Position numbers and translations under genes: made by a program. DNA of 42,416 nucleotides from Kiritimatiellia bacterium (GTDB lineage: Bacteria > Verrucomicrobiota > Kiritimatiellia > RFP12 > UBA1067): assembly GCA_017520845.1 (NCBI GenBank), contig JAFXEU010000074.1, positions 1 to 42,416 on the forward strand. Direction: 5' to 3'. How positions within the stretch are numbered: the stretch's first letter is position 1; each line of letters starts with the position of its first letter. A model generated the notes under the pieces. It was not told where the DNA came from. It did no database searches and was given only the letters and a program-made list of their open reading frames with translations. Shown piece after piece: positions 32,947 through 41,730 of this stretch.

Positions 32947-35900
32947 ATGAAGATTTCATCTGCTTTTTATTTCAACCGCGCGGGATTTGCGGTAAAATCA
33001 GGATCAGGTACGGCGACTTTCCTCGTTAGGACGATTGCCGTGTTTGCCGCATTCGTCGCGTTTGACGCATTCGCGGCTCTGCGCATTACTGAAATATGTC
33101 CGAGACCCGACGCTCCCGATCCTAACGGAAAAGAAGCCGGATGGATAGAACTTACGAATATGGGCGATGAGCCTGTTAATCTGAACAATTACGCTCTTAT
33201 CCGATGGAATCGCGGTAAGGAAGACAAGAAGAAAAACCGCCGCAGACTTTGTGACCGCGTTTTAGCTCCCAACGAGCGGACGCTGGTTTATACGAGCGAG
33301 GCTTATCCGAATTATCGGGACGGCGAGAAGGTGGCCGTTTATGAAAATGACGTCATGGTATTCCCTTCGAAGGTGAACCCGAAAAAGTTTCCAAACGTCG
33401 CGCTCTATAGAGTTAATGCCGATGGTGAAGCGAAAGATAAAATAGAGACGTTCATTGTTCCGGTCGATCTTCCCGACAATCGGAGTTTCGGTCCCGGACA
33501 GGTTGATGAAACTCATGACGTTCCGCTTACGGATGATAATACTCCTTACCAATATAAAATCGGTGATGAAGACTTTAGTTCGACATCCGGGACCTTAACA
33601 GTTTCGACTAAAAAGCCGCCGAGAGATTTAACCGACGCTTTAGTTGAAATGGAAGTTGAGGCTGATGATTCGGTGAAAAAAGCTTCACTTTCAGAATCGC
33701 TTGATGCTGCTGACGTTTTGCAGAAAGGAGCATACGATTTTTCAAATGCGACGAGCGCGAATAGAGGCGTTAAGATGATTCCTAACGATTATCCCTCGCA
33801 CGCATACACCGTTTCGCTTTATTTTCGTTCTAATCCGTCTTCCGTAAAAGCCGAACACAATACCGCCAATAACGGCATGCCGCTGTTCGAGTGCCGCCCG
33901 TCTAAAACCGGCGATAGGACGGGTATGATGGTATTTCTGAATGACGACAATCAGATAACGCTGCAACCGCGTTCCCGAAGCGACAGCAGAACATACACGT
34001 CAGATACCACCGTGGATTATGCCGACGGCAAGTGGCATCATCTTGTGCTGGTCGCGGGACAGACCGAGGGGGATGAATTATCGCTCTATATCGACGGAGC
34101 GGCAGAGTTCGCCGGAACAATGCCGTTTGACTGCAAATTGCAGGATACCGTTCCGTTTTGCTTTGGACACGCCTACGATTCAACATCTTGGCATTTATTC
34201 AAAGGGCAGCTCGCCGACATTCGCGTCTATAAGAGAGCTTTAAGCGAGACTGAAATCTCATATCTTGCGAATGAGAATCTCGCCATGCGCGAAGTTACTT
34301 CTGAGTATGGCGGGCTTACATGTAAAACAAATGCTGTGACGGCTACGAAATTGACTTACGATAGCGCTAAAGATACTTATTTATTTTCGTCAGGTGAATA
34401 TAATTCGCTGTTAGCATATATTGAAAACAAAGAACAGCAAACCGATGAATTTTGTAAATCCGGCGAAACATTGAGTTTCTGGATAAAGCCTTCGTCGTTC
34501 GCCGCTCCCGGAAGCGAGGCTGTCGCGCTGATGGATTCGCGCGCCGGGGCGCAGGTCAAGGAGGGCTATTTGCTTTTGATCGGGATCCGCGATGATTCCA
34601 AAAAGGGTCGTGTTTATCTGCAGCGAGGTTCAGGCAGCGTGGCGGGCGGCCTTCACAATATCGAATTCGGCGAGGCTCCTGAGATTCCGACCGGCGAATA
34701 TACCCATGTCGTGTTCTCGATCGATGCCGTAACGAAAAAGGGGACGCTTTATTTAAATGCCCGCAAGACGGGTACGGCGGATGTTCCGTACTATGAGCCG
34801 TCGACAACGACGCGCAGATTCGGCGGAACCCATGACAGATATTGGCGAGGCTTCCGCGGAGAGATGTCCGAGATAAAAATTTTCTCGGGAGTTTTACCCG
34901 AGCGAGAGGTTGTTAAAATTTACAACGCCTCTGAACATTCCGCAGAAGACATTCTTGAAAACGGGATTGAGGGAGCGATTGGTGTTGATGAGCTGCGGTC
35001 TTTGACGATAAAAGGAAACTTGACGCTCCCTGAACATGTCGACGGAGCGACGTTGACTTTCAATGTCGACAAGATCGGCGGGGACATTACGTTAAAGTCC
35101 GGCGGCGCCGATCTTCCTGTAGGGGAACCTGTTGAACTTGACGGCAACGTCACGGAATTCCCGTTCACTTTTACGCTCTCCCCGGATTTGAACATCGATG
35201 TGATGCGCTTTTCGTTCAACGCCGTGCGGGGTGCGCCTGTCCGCGGAGTTTCGCGCAAGATTTTTACGACCTTAACGCCTGGTGCAGAAAATGACTATAG
35301 CGGATGCGTAGCTTACGGTCCTAATATCGGTCCGTCTAACTCTGAGATTTATGAAGATTTCGGCTATTACCTGCCTAAAGCGATGGCGACGGTTGGTGAA
35401 CCGTACACAGTCGTTCTTGATGTTCATCCGATATCCGGCGACAGCGAAAATGAGATTGCAAAAGTTGAACTTATGTATCGCAGTAATTTAGGCGAGGTCA
35501 AATATGTCGATGCACCCTTTACTCAAAATTCGTTTAAGCGTATTGTCGAAGAGGAGGACGAGTCGGGTGAGGAAGTCGAGGTTGAAAAACTGAGCGGCGG
35601 ATATGTCGGAGTCATTCCCGCTTCAGATATTCCCGAATCTGGAAAGCTTATTCAATTCGGCGCACGCATTACTGACGGTGCCGGACGCAGCTGGATTTCA
35701 CCATCGCGCAACAATCCCGATGATTGTCCGAACTGGTACGGTACGATCGTAACTCCCTCTGAAGATCAGAAGTCAAAGCATGATAAACTTCAGACTTTCC
35801 ATCTTTTCGTCGAGGAGTCTCATTTAAACCTTATGGATAAGGATTACGATGCGATTAAAGGGTCGCATCCGCTCGGTGCGCGTTGCGGTGTTTATGATGC

Positions 35901-37923
35901 TCAGACGGATACGTATTACGATAACGTGCGCATTGATCTTCGCGGCAATACGACGGCGGGCTTCGCCAAGAAGTCGCACGGTCTCAGGTTTTCGAAATGC
36001 CAGCCGCTCACCTGCCGCAATATGCTCGAGGGAGGCAAGAAGGGCACGAAGCTCAAGGAAATCCGCAAGACGTCCTTTATCGCGGAGTTTGCCGATCCTA
36101 CCTTTATCCGGCAGGCGTTGTCGTTTTATGTTTGGCGCAATGCCGGCAACAAGGTGCCGTTCGATTATCCGGTGCGCTTGAATCTGAACGGCGAATTCTA
36201 TCAGCTCGCGTTCCATTCCAACCGCTTCACGGACGAACTTATCGAAGATTACTACGGTCTTGATCCGATGGGGTACGGGTATAAGAACGTAGGCGCGATT
36301 TCCACGGATATCGGTACGGTCGCCGGCGAGGTCGAAAAGAAAACTCCCGACGACGGCGATGAGACGAGTGCCGCGGCATATGCGCCGCTGAAAGTTTTTG
36401 CCGAAACTTTTAAGTCGTCGGTAAATTGTCCTGAAAATGATTCTGCTCTGACCGGGGTCGTCTACGACACGTTCGATATTCCCGCGTGGATCAACTATCT
36501 TGCGACGGCGCGCATCACCCAGGAGGCGGATGATATCTGGGCGAATATATGTCTATATTGGGATAAAAACGGCAACGGCGTATGGATGCCGCTCGCGTAC
36601 GACCACAATCTTTCGTGGGGCGCGTGGTATTTCGGCGACGACCGCGATAAGGGCCGTATCGGCGTAAGACCCGATGACGACAGCTTCAAGTCGCATCCGT
36701 TTTACGGCGGGTGGAAGATACGCGCCTACAAACAAAACGGTTCCGCCGTCGGTAACGGCAACTACGCCGTCGAGGCGATCTGGCAGAATTCCGATTTTCG
36801 CCGGATGTATCTGCGGCGTTTGAGAACTCTGATGGATGAGCTTCTTAAAGCTCCCGGAACCGCGAAGGAGGACACTCCGTTCTGGAACGATTACGTGAAG
36901 CTCTTCAAGGAAGTCATCGCCGCGGATGCCGAGATCGACCGTGAAAAGTGGGGCGAGTCTTATAAAGATACCGTAATATACGTGTGGGATCGCGTGCTCG
37001 GACTGGACGAGGCTTATGATGACTTGTGGGAAAATTATATTGTCAGGCGCCGCAATCACCTTTATAATACGCATTCGATCACCAATACGGCCAGAGAGAT
37101 CGGGTACGCGTCCGACAGGAACGCGGGCATACCCCTGTCGCATCCCGAAAAATTCGCGCCGATACTGATCGGGAAGATCGACGGCGGCGTAAAGCTTACG
37201 AACCCCAATGTCGATTCCATCGACCTGAGCGGCTGGACCGTGGAAGGCTTGATGGACGTTTCGACGCTGCCCGAAGATTCCGCTGATGTCGTCACGCTGC
37301 CGCCCGGTACAGTGCTTCTCGGCGGCAGCTCGCTCGTTCTCGCGTACGACCGCAAGACGTTCATCGGGAAAAACGAGCCGTGCTTCGTCATCGGTCTTGC
37401 CGTCTACGGCGATGACAAGACGTGGATACCGGCGGCGAATCCCGACGCGACCGCGATCGTTCTCAAGAAGGCGAACGGCGACGTCGTCGTTGACGATCTC
37501 GTTCCCGAGGGTGTCGCGGCGTGGCTCAACGAAGCGCTTGAGAAGGGTGCCGTGACGGTCGATTCCCTTTCGGCGGTTACGAAGGCCGCCGATTACGAAG
37601 TCGCGTATCTTTTAAACGAAGTTCCGGTCTCGGATATGAATGAGAATACGGTGCTCAAAATCACCTCTTTCTCCGTCGATGTTTCGGGCAATGTCATGAT
37701 CGGCGCCTCGCTTGACGTCAACGGCGAGTCAAAGCGCGGTTCCATTAACGGTTATGTAAGACTTTATTCTTCTCAAAGTCCTTCGGGGCCATGGGACGAA
37801 ACGGACGTTTCGGGGCAATCTTTCGACGGGAACGGGATTGTCGAGTTGACCGGCGGTTCAGGAACGCGCAATCCCGTCAATGCGGACAGCCCATGCTTCT
37901 TTAAGGTTAAAATAACGCGATAG
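32947..37923 (+). CDS. Large secreted LTD/LamG/CotH multidomain protein
   Basis: A 1658-aa exported protein with a long basic N-terminus and hydrophobic signal segment near 27-45 (ending DAFAALR). A lamin-tail-like domain covers about 44-135 (RITEICPRPDAPDPNG). Two LamG/concanavalin-like domains lie near 280-440 (GKWHHLVLVAGQ, LYIDGAAEF, ADIRVYKRALSETEI) and 508-655. A CotH-like kinase-fold domain covers about 950-1380 (IDLRGNTTAGFAKKSHGLRF, RLNLNGEFYQLAFHSNRF, WMPLAYDHNLSWG). A second lamin-tail-like segment lies near 1405-1530, followed by a beta-rich tail. CotH proteins phosphorylate spore coat proteins in Bacillus. Here the motif corresponding to WDxDxxFG reads YDHNLSWG. It likely acts on the cell surface, with target unknown. 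Confidence 0.85.
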   Translation: MKISSAFYFNRAGFAVKSGSGTATFLVRTIAVFAAFVAFDAFAALRITEICPRPDAPDPNGKEAGWIELTNMGDEPVNLNNYALIRWNRGKEDKKKNRRRLCDRVLAPNERTLVYTSEAYPNYRDGEKVAVYENDVMVFPSKVNPKKFPNVALYRVNADGEAKDKIETFIVPVDLPDNRSFGPGQVDETHDVPLTDDNTPYQYKIGDEDFSSTSGTLTVSTKKPPRDLTDALVEMEVEADDSVKKASLSESLDAADVLQKGAYDFSNATSANRGVKMIPNDYPSHAYTVSLYFRSNPSSVKAEHNTANNGMPLFECRPSKTGDRTGMMVFLNDDNQITLQPRSRSDSRTYTSDTTVDYADGKWHHLVLVAGQTEGDELSLYIDGAAEFAGTMPFDCKLQDTVPFCFGHAYDSTSWHLFKGQLADIRVYKRALSETEISYLANENLAMREVTSEYGGLTCKTNAVTATKLTYDSAKDTYLFSSGEYNSLLAYIENKEQQTDEFCKSGETLSFWIKPSSFAAPGSEAVALMDSRAGAQVKEGYLLLIGIRDDSKKGRVYLQRGSGSVAGGLHNIEFGEAPEIPTGEYTHVVFSIDAVTKKGTLYLNARKTGTADVPYYEPSTTTRRFGGTHDRYWRGFRGEMSEIKIFSGVLPEREVVKIYNASEHSAEDILENGIEGAIGVDELRSLTIKGNLTLPEHVDGATLTFNVDKIGGDITLKSGGADLPVGEPVELDGNVTEFPFTFTLSPDLNIDVMRFSFNAVRGAPVRGVSRKIFTTLTPGAENDYSGCVAYGPNIGPSNSEIYEDFGYYLPKAMATVGEPYTVVLDVHPISGDSENEIAKVELMYRSNLGEVKYVDAPFTQNSFKRIVEEEDESGEEVEVEKLSGGYVGVIPASDIPESGKLIQFGARITDGAGRSWISPSRNNPDDCPNWYGTIVTPSEDQKSKHDKLQTFHLFVEESHLNLMDKDYDAIKGSHPLGARCGVYDAQTDTYYDNVRIDLRGNTTAGFAKKSHGLRFSKCQPLTCRNMLEGGKKGTKLKEIRKTSFIAEFADPTFIRQALSFYVWRNAGNKVPFDYPVRLNLNGEFYQLAFHSNRFTDELIEDYYGLDPMGYGYKNVGAISTDIGTVAGEVEKKTPDDGDETSAAAYAPLKVFAETFKSSVNCPENDSALTGVVYDTFDIPAWINYLATARITQEADDIWANICLYWDKNGNGVWMPLAYDHNLSWGAWYFGDDRDKGRIGVRPDDDSFKSHPFYGGWKIRAYKQNGSAVGNGNYAVEAIWQNSDFRRMYLRRLRTLMDELLKAPGTAKEDTPFWNDYVKLFKEVIAADAEIDREKWGESYKDTVIYVWDRVLGLDEAYDDLWENYIVRRRNHLYNTHSITNTAREIGYASDRNAGIPLSHPEKFAPILIGKIDGGVKLTNPNVDSIDLSGWTVEGLMDVSTLPEDSADVVTLPPGTVLLGGSSLVLAYDRKTFIGKNEPCFVIGLAVYGDDKTWIPAANPDATAIVLKKANGDVVVDDLVPEGVAAWLNEALEKGAVTVDSLSAVTKAADYEVAYLLNEVPVSDMNENTVLKITSFSVDVSGNVMIGASLDVNGESKRGSINGYVRLYSSQSPSGPWDETDVSGQSFDGNGIVELTGGSGTRNPVNADSPCFFKVKITR

Positions 37924-37945
37924 GCGATAAGGTTCGATTTCATTG

Positions 37946-38024
37946 TGCGACATTCCTTTTGGTTGTTTTTTTTGTGCAATCGGTATTCTACCGAAAACCG
38001 TCAAAAGGATGTCGCATTTTTTTT
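37946..38024 (+). terminator. Strong intrinsic terminator with nested hairpin
   Basis: TGCGACAT (37946-37953) pairs with ATGTCGCA (38009-38016). After one bulged T, CCTTTTG (37955-37961) pairs with CAAAAGG (38002-38008). Eight T residues follow at 38017-38024. The 40-base loop contains a second hairpin, CGGTA (37981-37985) and TACCG (37989-37993) around TTC, and its own run of eight T. It lies 22 bases beyond the CotH-like stop. Confidence 0.85.
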
Positions 38025-38096
38025 AGTCGTTTTAAACTGAGTGTCGCCAGAGTTCAAAAAATGGGTAAACTCCAGGAGCGAACGGAATGCTATTTA

Positions 38097-38105
38097 TGGT
38101 AAAAT
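38097..38105 (+). promoter_or_regulatory. Extended -10 promoter for the metalloprotease-like gene
   Basis: TGG followed by TAAAAT (38100-38105), with no clear -35. The ATG at 38112 lies six bases downstream, consistent with a leaderless mRNA. The ATG at 38106 directly abuts the -10 and would lie upstream of the transcript. Confidence 0.55.
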
Positions 38106-38111
38106 ATGGGT

Positions 38112-40829
38112 ATGTTAGATTTTCTATTTAGCGAGGCTGTGATGGCTAAGATTGGCGCGGCGTTGGTTGCCGCGCTCTTGGCGATCGCATTCGGGAAAAT
38201 CATACTTTCGATGCTGGGGCGGTTTTTCAGGTTTTGGCTAAAGTTGCCAGTATTAGCTAAAGTAATTCTTCCTGCTGTTTTGATTGTGTTTTGTCTTCAC
38301 GGCAGCATTAAAAACAGAGGGGCGTTTTCGCTTCGGCCGGCCAATGTCGCGACTGTGACGGATGTTGATATCGAGCGCGGGTTTAAGTTGGAGAGCGTCG
38401 TTACCAACGCGGCGTATTTTTATGAGCTTGCGAGTAATGCTGTGCGCAATGCGGCCTGGCATTTGGCGGGCGGGCATAGCGCCTTTAATCGGTATAATCT
38501 CGGATGGTCGTTTCCAATGGGAGAAAACAGTTACGATCATATTATTGCTTTTCAAGAGGGGAGCGTATTTCATAATCCGCGTGATGAACATCCGCTTTTC
38601 AAGCTGTACGACGGGGTCCTTTCGTTTGTTCCGGGATATTCCGATTTTTGGACGCTGATAGATGATAAGCGCGGCGTTTTTACTTGGCACAATGTCGTAC
38701 CGTACGATAAGACGAACGAAACGGTTTCGGTTCAGTTGGAGCTTATTAAGAACGGAGATTTTACGATTCGCTCGAATGAACTTGAGAATGTTTATCGGCG
38801 CATCAATCCCGATGATTGGGATAATGACGGTTTAGCCAATGAAGTGGACGACGCACCGAAGAGTTACGACGGGGATTTTTTCGGCGTCGCTTCGCCGCTT
38901 CCTGAAGGAGCTCTTGAGTCGGCGTATTACTGGATAGATCTTTGCGTGACGGGCGCTGTCGATACGGCAACGGTGCGCGTTATTTGCGACGGGCCGAGCG
39001 ATTTAGGCGACCATGTAATTATCGCACGGACGAATGAAGTTTTTAGAGTTCCGCTTTTAAAAGGCGCGTGTTACGATGTTGAAAGTGCGCTTCCGATCTG
39101 CGTTGTTGATCAATCCAGTGATAATATCGAGGTTTCATGCAATGATTGCTGGGAGTATCATCATCCTTCAGTAAGTCATCATTATTTGAGTGTCAGTTAT
39201 TATGTAGATTTTTGGCTTGAGAACAGCGGGAATCTTTGCGGGCTAAAGAGTTCTGAAAATATCGGCGCGGCAGTTTCTGATGTGACCGGCGCCTGTTGTA
39301 AGTCGGATATTACTTCGCTCGGCTTCAGGTGGTGCTGCAACGCGAGCTGCAACTGCGGAGGGGATCACGAGCATTATCTCAATGGGCTTGTTTCGTGGGA
39401 AGGGTACACGACATGGCTCGGCTCGTGGGTATATTGTGCGTGTGCTGAGGATGATTCTTCGGAAGAGGAGAGCGAGCCGCCAGTAAGTTTGTCACTCTCG
39501 ATTCCGCGCGTTATATTCACGAATAACGACGGCGCGGCGGAAAAGTCTGATTTAGCTCCGTTGTCGATTTCCTTTGTTGCGCCCGTAACTACGAATGGTG
39601 TTCTGGTTGTTGATTCTCCTGAAGATACGAATGATATAGCAATATGGGCAGACACGAATAAAACCCAACGGGTAGATTTTCCTATTGTGTTGCCGATTGA
39701 AGGTTCTTCTTTTTCTACAAATCTTTATGTGGAAGGTCTTTATTCCAGTTATTCTGAAGATGCGATAGTTCTGTGTGCAAACTGGAAAGAAGAAGAGAGC
39801 GGGACTACAAAAATATCTGTTACAAGACGTTCTACTATCTATTATCCAGTTGCTAATGTGATTAACTGCACTCTTTATGATAATGGGCGGCTATGTAATC
39901 CGTCCGGGATTGTGGTTGGGTCTAACGCTTGCTTTGTTGTTGAGTTCCCCTACTTTGAACCACCGTCGTCGGAGATAAAGTGGTCTGTTGTTGAAGGTGT
40001 TGCGCGTTTTGTCGGAGGAGATACGGGAAGCAAGGTCTATGTCACAAGCGACATTCCAAATCAAATCGTTAAGCTTCGCGTTCAGGTTGGCGATTGTGTA
40101 AGCCGGCCGATAGAGTTTACCGCGTTTACGGTCGAGCCTCTTTCGGTTAAGACGACGGTATGGATAGTGCGGGATGACAGAGGGAATAATGCAGCTCGTA
40201 CGGCTGATGAAGTTCGAACTATGATGTCCGAGGCAAATAGAATTTACGAGCAGATTGGCGTTTCGTTTTACATTGATTCTATTTCGTATACGAATCGAAG
40301 TGACTGGTTGGATATTTCAAAGCCTAGAGGCGACATGTCTGTTAGTGATTTAGTAAAGCGCAGGCAATTGGTTGGTTTGTCAAAGGATACAGGTGGGATA
40401 GAAGTCTATTTTATTGATAAAATATCAGATCGCTCCATAGCTAATGCAGATATGTTTGGAATTGTTGTGTCGACAAATGCTACGGCAAAAGGGCTTGCAC
40501 ATGAAATAGGACACGCATTTGGTTGTTCTGATATTTATCATGCCAAGAAAATACAAGGGCAGGTTATAACACTACCTGATCGAATGGCGTATAAAGAACA
40601 TGCGGAATATGATTGGAATAATGGAAGTGGATGTCGTTATTATCCTAGAAGTGCGACTCAAGATCAATTGATTGCGAGTCTGCTGATGTGTGGATATCAG
40701 TATCCTCAAATCGGAGACCTCTCGTACGGATCCGTGTATGGTTTTGCGAGGAATGATGATATACCAGGTATGGTTGACGTAGGCTTTTTTAGGGGTAGTG
40801 TGCGCCGATCAATTCAATTGCACAGATAA
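38112..40829 (+). CDS. Membrane-anchored protein with calcium-loop motif and C-terminal metzincin-like protease
   Basis: About 905 aa. I chose the ATG at 38112 over the in-frame 38106 because the -10 box ends at 38105. Two hydrophobic helices near 11-33 and 47-63 anchor it. A calcium-binding loop reads DDWDNDGLANEVDDAP near 234-249. The middle is cysteine-rich (CCKSD, WCCNASCNCGG) and unrecognised. The C-terminal domain has HEIGHAFGCSD with zinc ligands His797, His801 and Asp807, catalytic Glu798, and a possible Met-turn at Met859 (LLMCGY), the layout of metzincin peptidases. Base composition becomes AT-richer towards the 3' end. It could be a surface protease or an effector with a replaceable C-terminal domain. 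Confidence 0.75.
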   Translation: MLDFLFSEAVMAKIGAALVAALLAIAFGKIILSMLGRFFRFWLKLPVLAKVILPAVLIVFCLHGSIKNRGAFSLRPANVATVTDVDIERGFKLESVVTNAAYFYELASNAVRNAAWHLAGGHSAFNRYNLGWSFPMGENSYDHIIAFQEGSVFHNPRDEHPLFKLYDGVLSFVPGYSDFWTLIDDKRGVFTWHNVVPYDKTNETVSVQLELIKNGDFTIRSNELENVYRRINPDDWDNDGLANEVDDAPKSYDGDFFGVASPLPEGALESAYYWIDLCVTGAVDTATVRVICDGPSDLGDHVIIARTNEVFRVPLLKGACYDVESALPICVVDQSSDNIEVSCNDCWEYHHPSVSHHYLSVSYYVDFWLENSGNLCGLKSSENIGAAVSDVTGACCKSDITSLGFRWCCNASCNCGGDHEHYLNGLVSWEGYTTWLGSWVYCACAEDDSSEEESEPPVSLSLSIPRVIFTNNDGAAEKSDLAPLSISFVAPVTTNGVLVVDSPEDTNDIAIWADTNKTQRVDFPIVLPIEGSSFSTNLYVEGLYSSYSEDAIVLCANWKEEESGTTKISVTRRSTIYYPVANVINCTLYDNGRLCNPSGIVVGSNACFVVEFPYFEPPSSEIKWSVVEGVARFVGGDTGSKVYVTSDIPNQIVKLRVQVGDCVSRPIEFTAFTVEPLSVKTTVWIVRDDRGNNAARTADEVRTMMSEANRIYEQIGVSFYIDSISYTNRSDWLDISKPRGDMSVSDLVKRRQLVGLSKDTGGIEVYFIDKISDRSIANADMFGIVVSTNATAKGLAHEIGHAFGCSDIYHAKKIQGQVITLPDRMAYKEHAEYDWNNGSGCRYYPRSATQDQLIASLLMCGYQYPQIGDLSYGSVYGFARNDDIPGMVDVGFFRGSVRRSIQLHR

Positions 40830-40843
40830 TAAGGAGCAAAGCG

Positions 40844-41605
40844 ATGAAAAAATATTATGTTTTTTTGATTGTTCAAATAATTAATATAGCACTGTTATAT
40901 GCTGCTACACAGGAAGAACGACTTGCTGTATTGGAGTATGTAGCTCTTTATGAACCTTCTGATTGGATTGACGAGAATGAGGTAATCCCAACACCTGCTG
41001 ATGCGAAGAAAAAGTTTAATTTAACGGATGCAGAATTATATGCCGATATAAAGGCTTTTGAGAAAAAATATTCTGTGACTGAAACAAATGAAGAAAAACG
41101 ACTTTGCAGGAAAATGTCTGTTTTATGGATAGGGGGATATGGTACGACTAATGATTATCCGTATTTAAGGAGTATAATGTATAATAAAAAAGATTATGCT
41201 CAAGAATATGCGATGAGAATTATGTTGGAAAAAACAAAATTGACAAATCAGCTTATACCGCTAGCCAATGAGATTGTGACAAATAAGACTGTATTTTCTC
41301 ATGGATTGAGGAGGATAACGTATGTTTCCTTAGCAGATATGTGCAATGCAGAATATACAAATATTTATGTAAATAGTGTTCAGATTCGTTCTAATATTGC
41401 GTCTTTTTTTCTTGAGCGTGCTGCGACAGAGCCTGATATGATGCTTTATGTTGACCGCGTTGCTTGTGACTTAAATCCAACATATCGTCATAGTCAGCAA
41501 CGGCGTGACAATCTGGCAAGGCTGCGACCTGCGGGACTTACAGGAGAGCAGGCGGAAATATATGACACTCGTCAGCGCGACGCGCAGCCTAATGATAGTA
41601 AATGA
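40844..41605 (+). CDS. Secreted helical protein of unknown function, paralogue of the next gene
   Basis: A 253-aa protein with a signal peptide (MKKYYVFLIVQIINIALLYAA). It is helical and was not recognised beyond a possible HEAT-like character. The segment VDRVACDLNPTYRHS at 203-217 and GTTNDYPYLRS at 100-110 have matching counterparts in the following gene, so the two are related. AAGGAG precedes the ATG, and the gene starts 14 bases after the metalloprotease stop, so they are probably co-transcribed. It is AT-rich (23 of 60 bases at 41101-41160 are G or C). It could be a partner or immunity-like protein for the protease, which is unproven. Confidence 0.7.
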   Translation: MKKYYVFLIVQIINIALLYAATQEERLAVLEYVALYEPSDWIDENEVIPTPADAKKKFNLTDAELYADIKAFEKKYSVTETNEEKRLCRKMSVLWIGGYGTTNDYPYLRSIMYNKKDYAQEYAMRIMLEKTKLTNQLIPLANEIVTNKTVFSHGLRRITYVSLADMCNAEYTNIYVNSVQIRSNIASFFLERAATEPDMMLYVDRVACDLNPTYRHSQQRRDNLARLRPAGLTGEQAEIYDTRQRDAQPNDSK

Positions 41606-41681
41606 AAAGTGATGTGTACCCCTACAAGCTTTTCATAAATAGAGGTTGTATATGCGAAATATATGTGTGTTAATATCGTTT

Positions 41682-41687
41682 TATAAT
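41682..41687 (+). promoter_or_regulatory. Candidate -10 box before the last gene
   Basis: A perfect TATAAT lies 43 bases upstream of the ATG at 41731. No good -35 or extended -10 was seen, so the call rests on one hexamer in AT-rich DNA. Confidence 0.35.
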
Positions 41688-41730
41688 GAGAATCGTAAGC
41701 AAAGTCCTAAGCATGAGTGAAAGGAGAAAT

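Noticed and set aside
37946-38024. Integron attC-like site
   Set aside because: The bulged stem is suggestive, but no GTTRRRY-type core site is in the right place and no integrase gene is present. The T-run makes a terminator the simpler reading.
41713-41730. Upstream in-frame ATG for the last gene
   Set aside because: It lacks a ribosome site and would place charged residues before the signal peptide. The ATG at 41731 has AAAGGAG.
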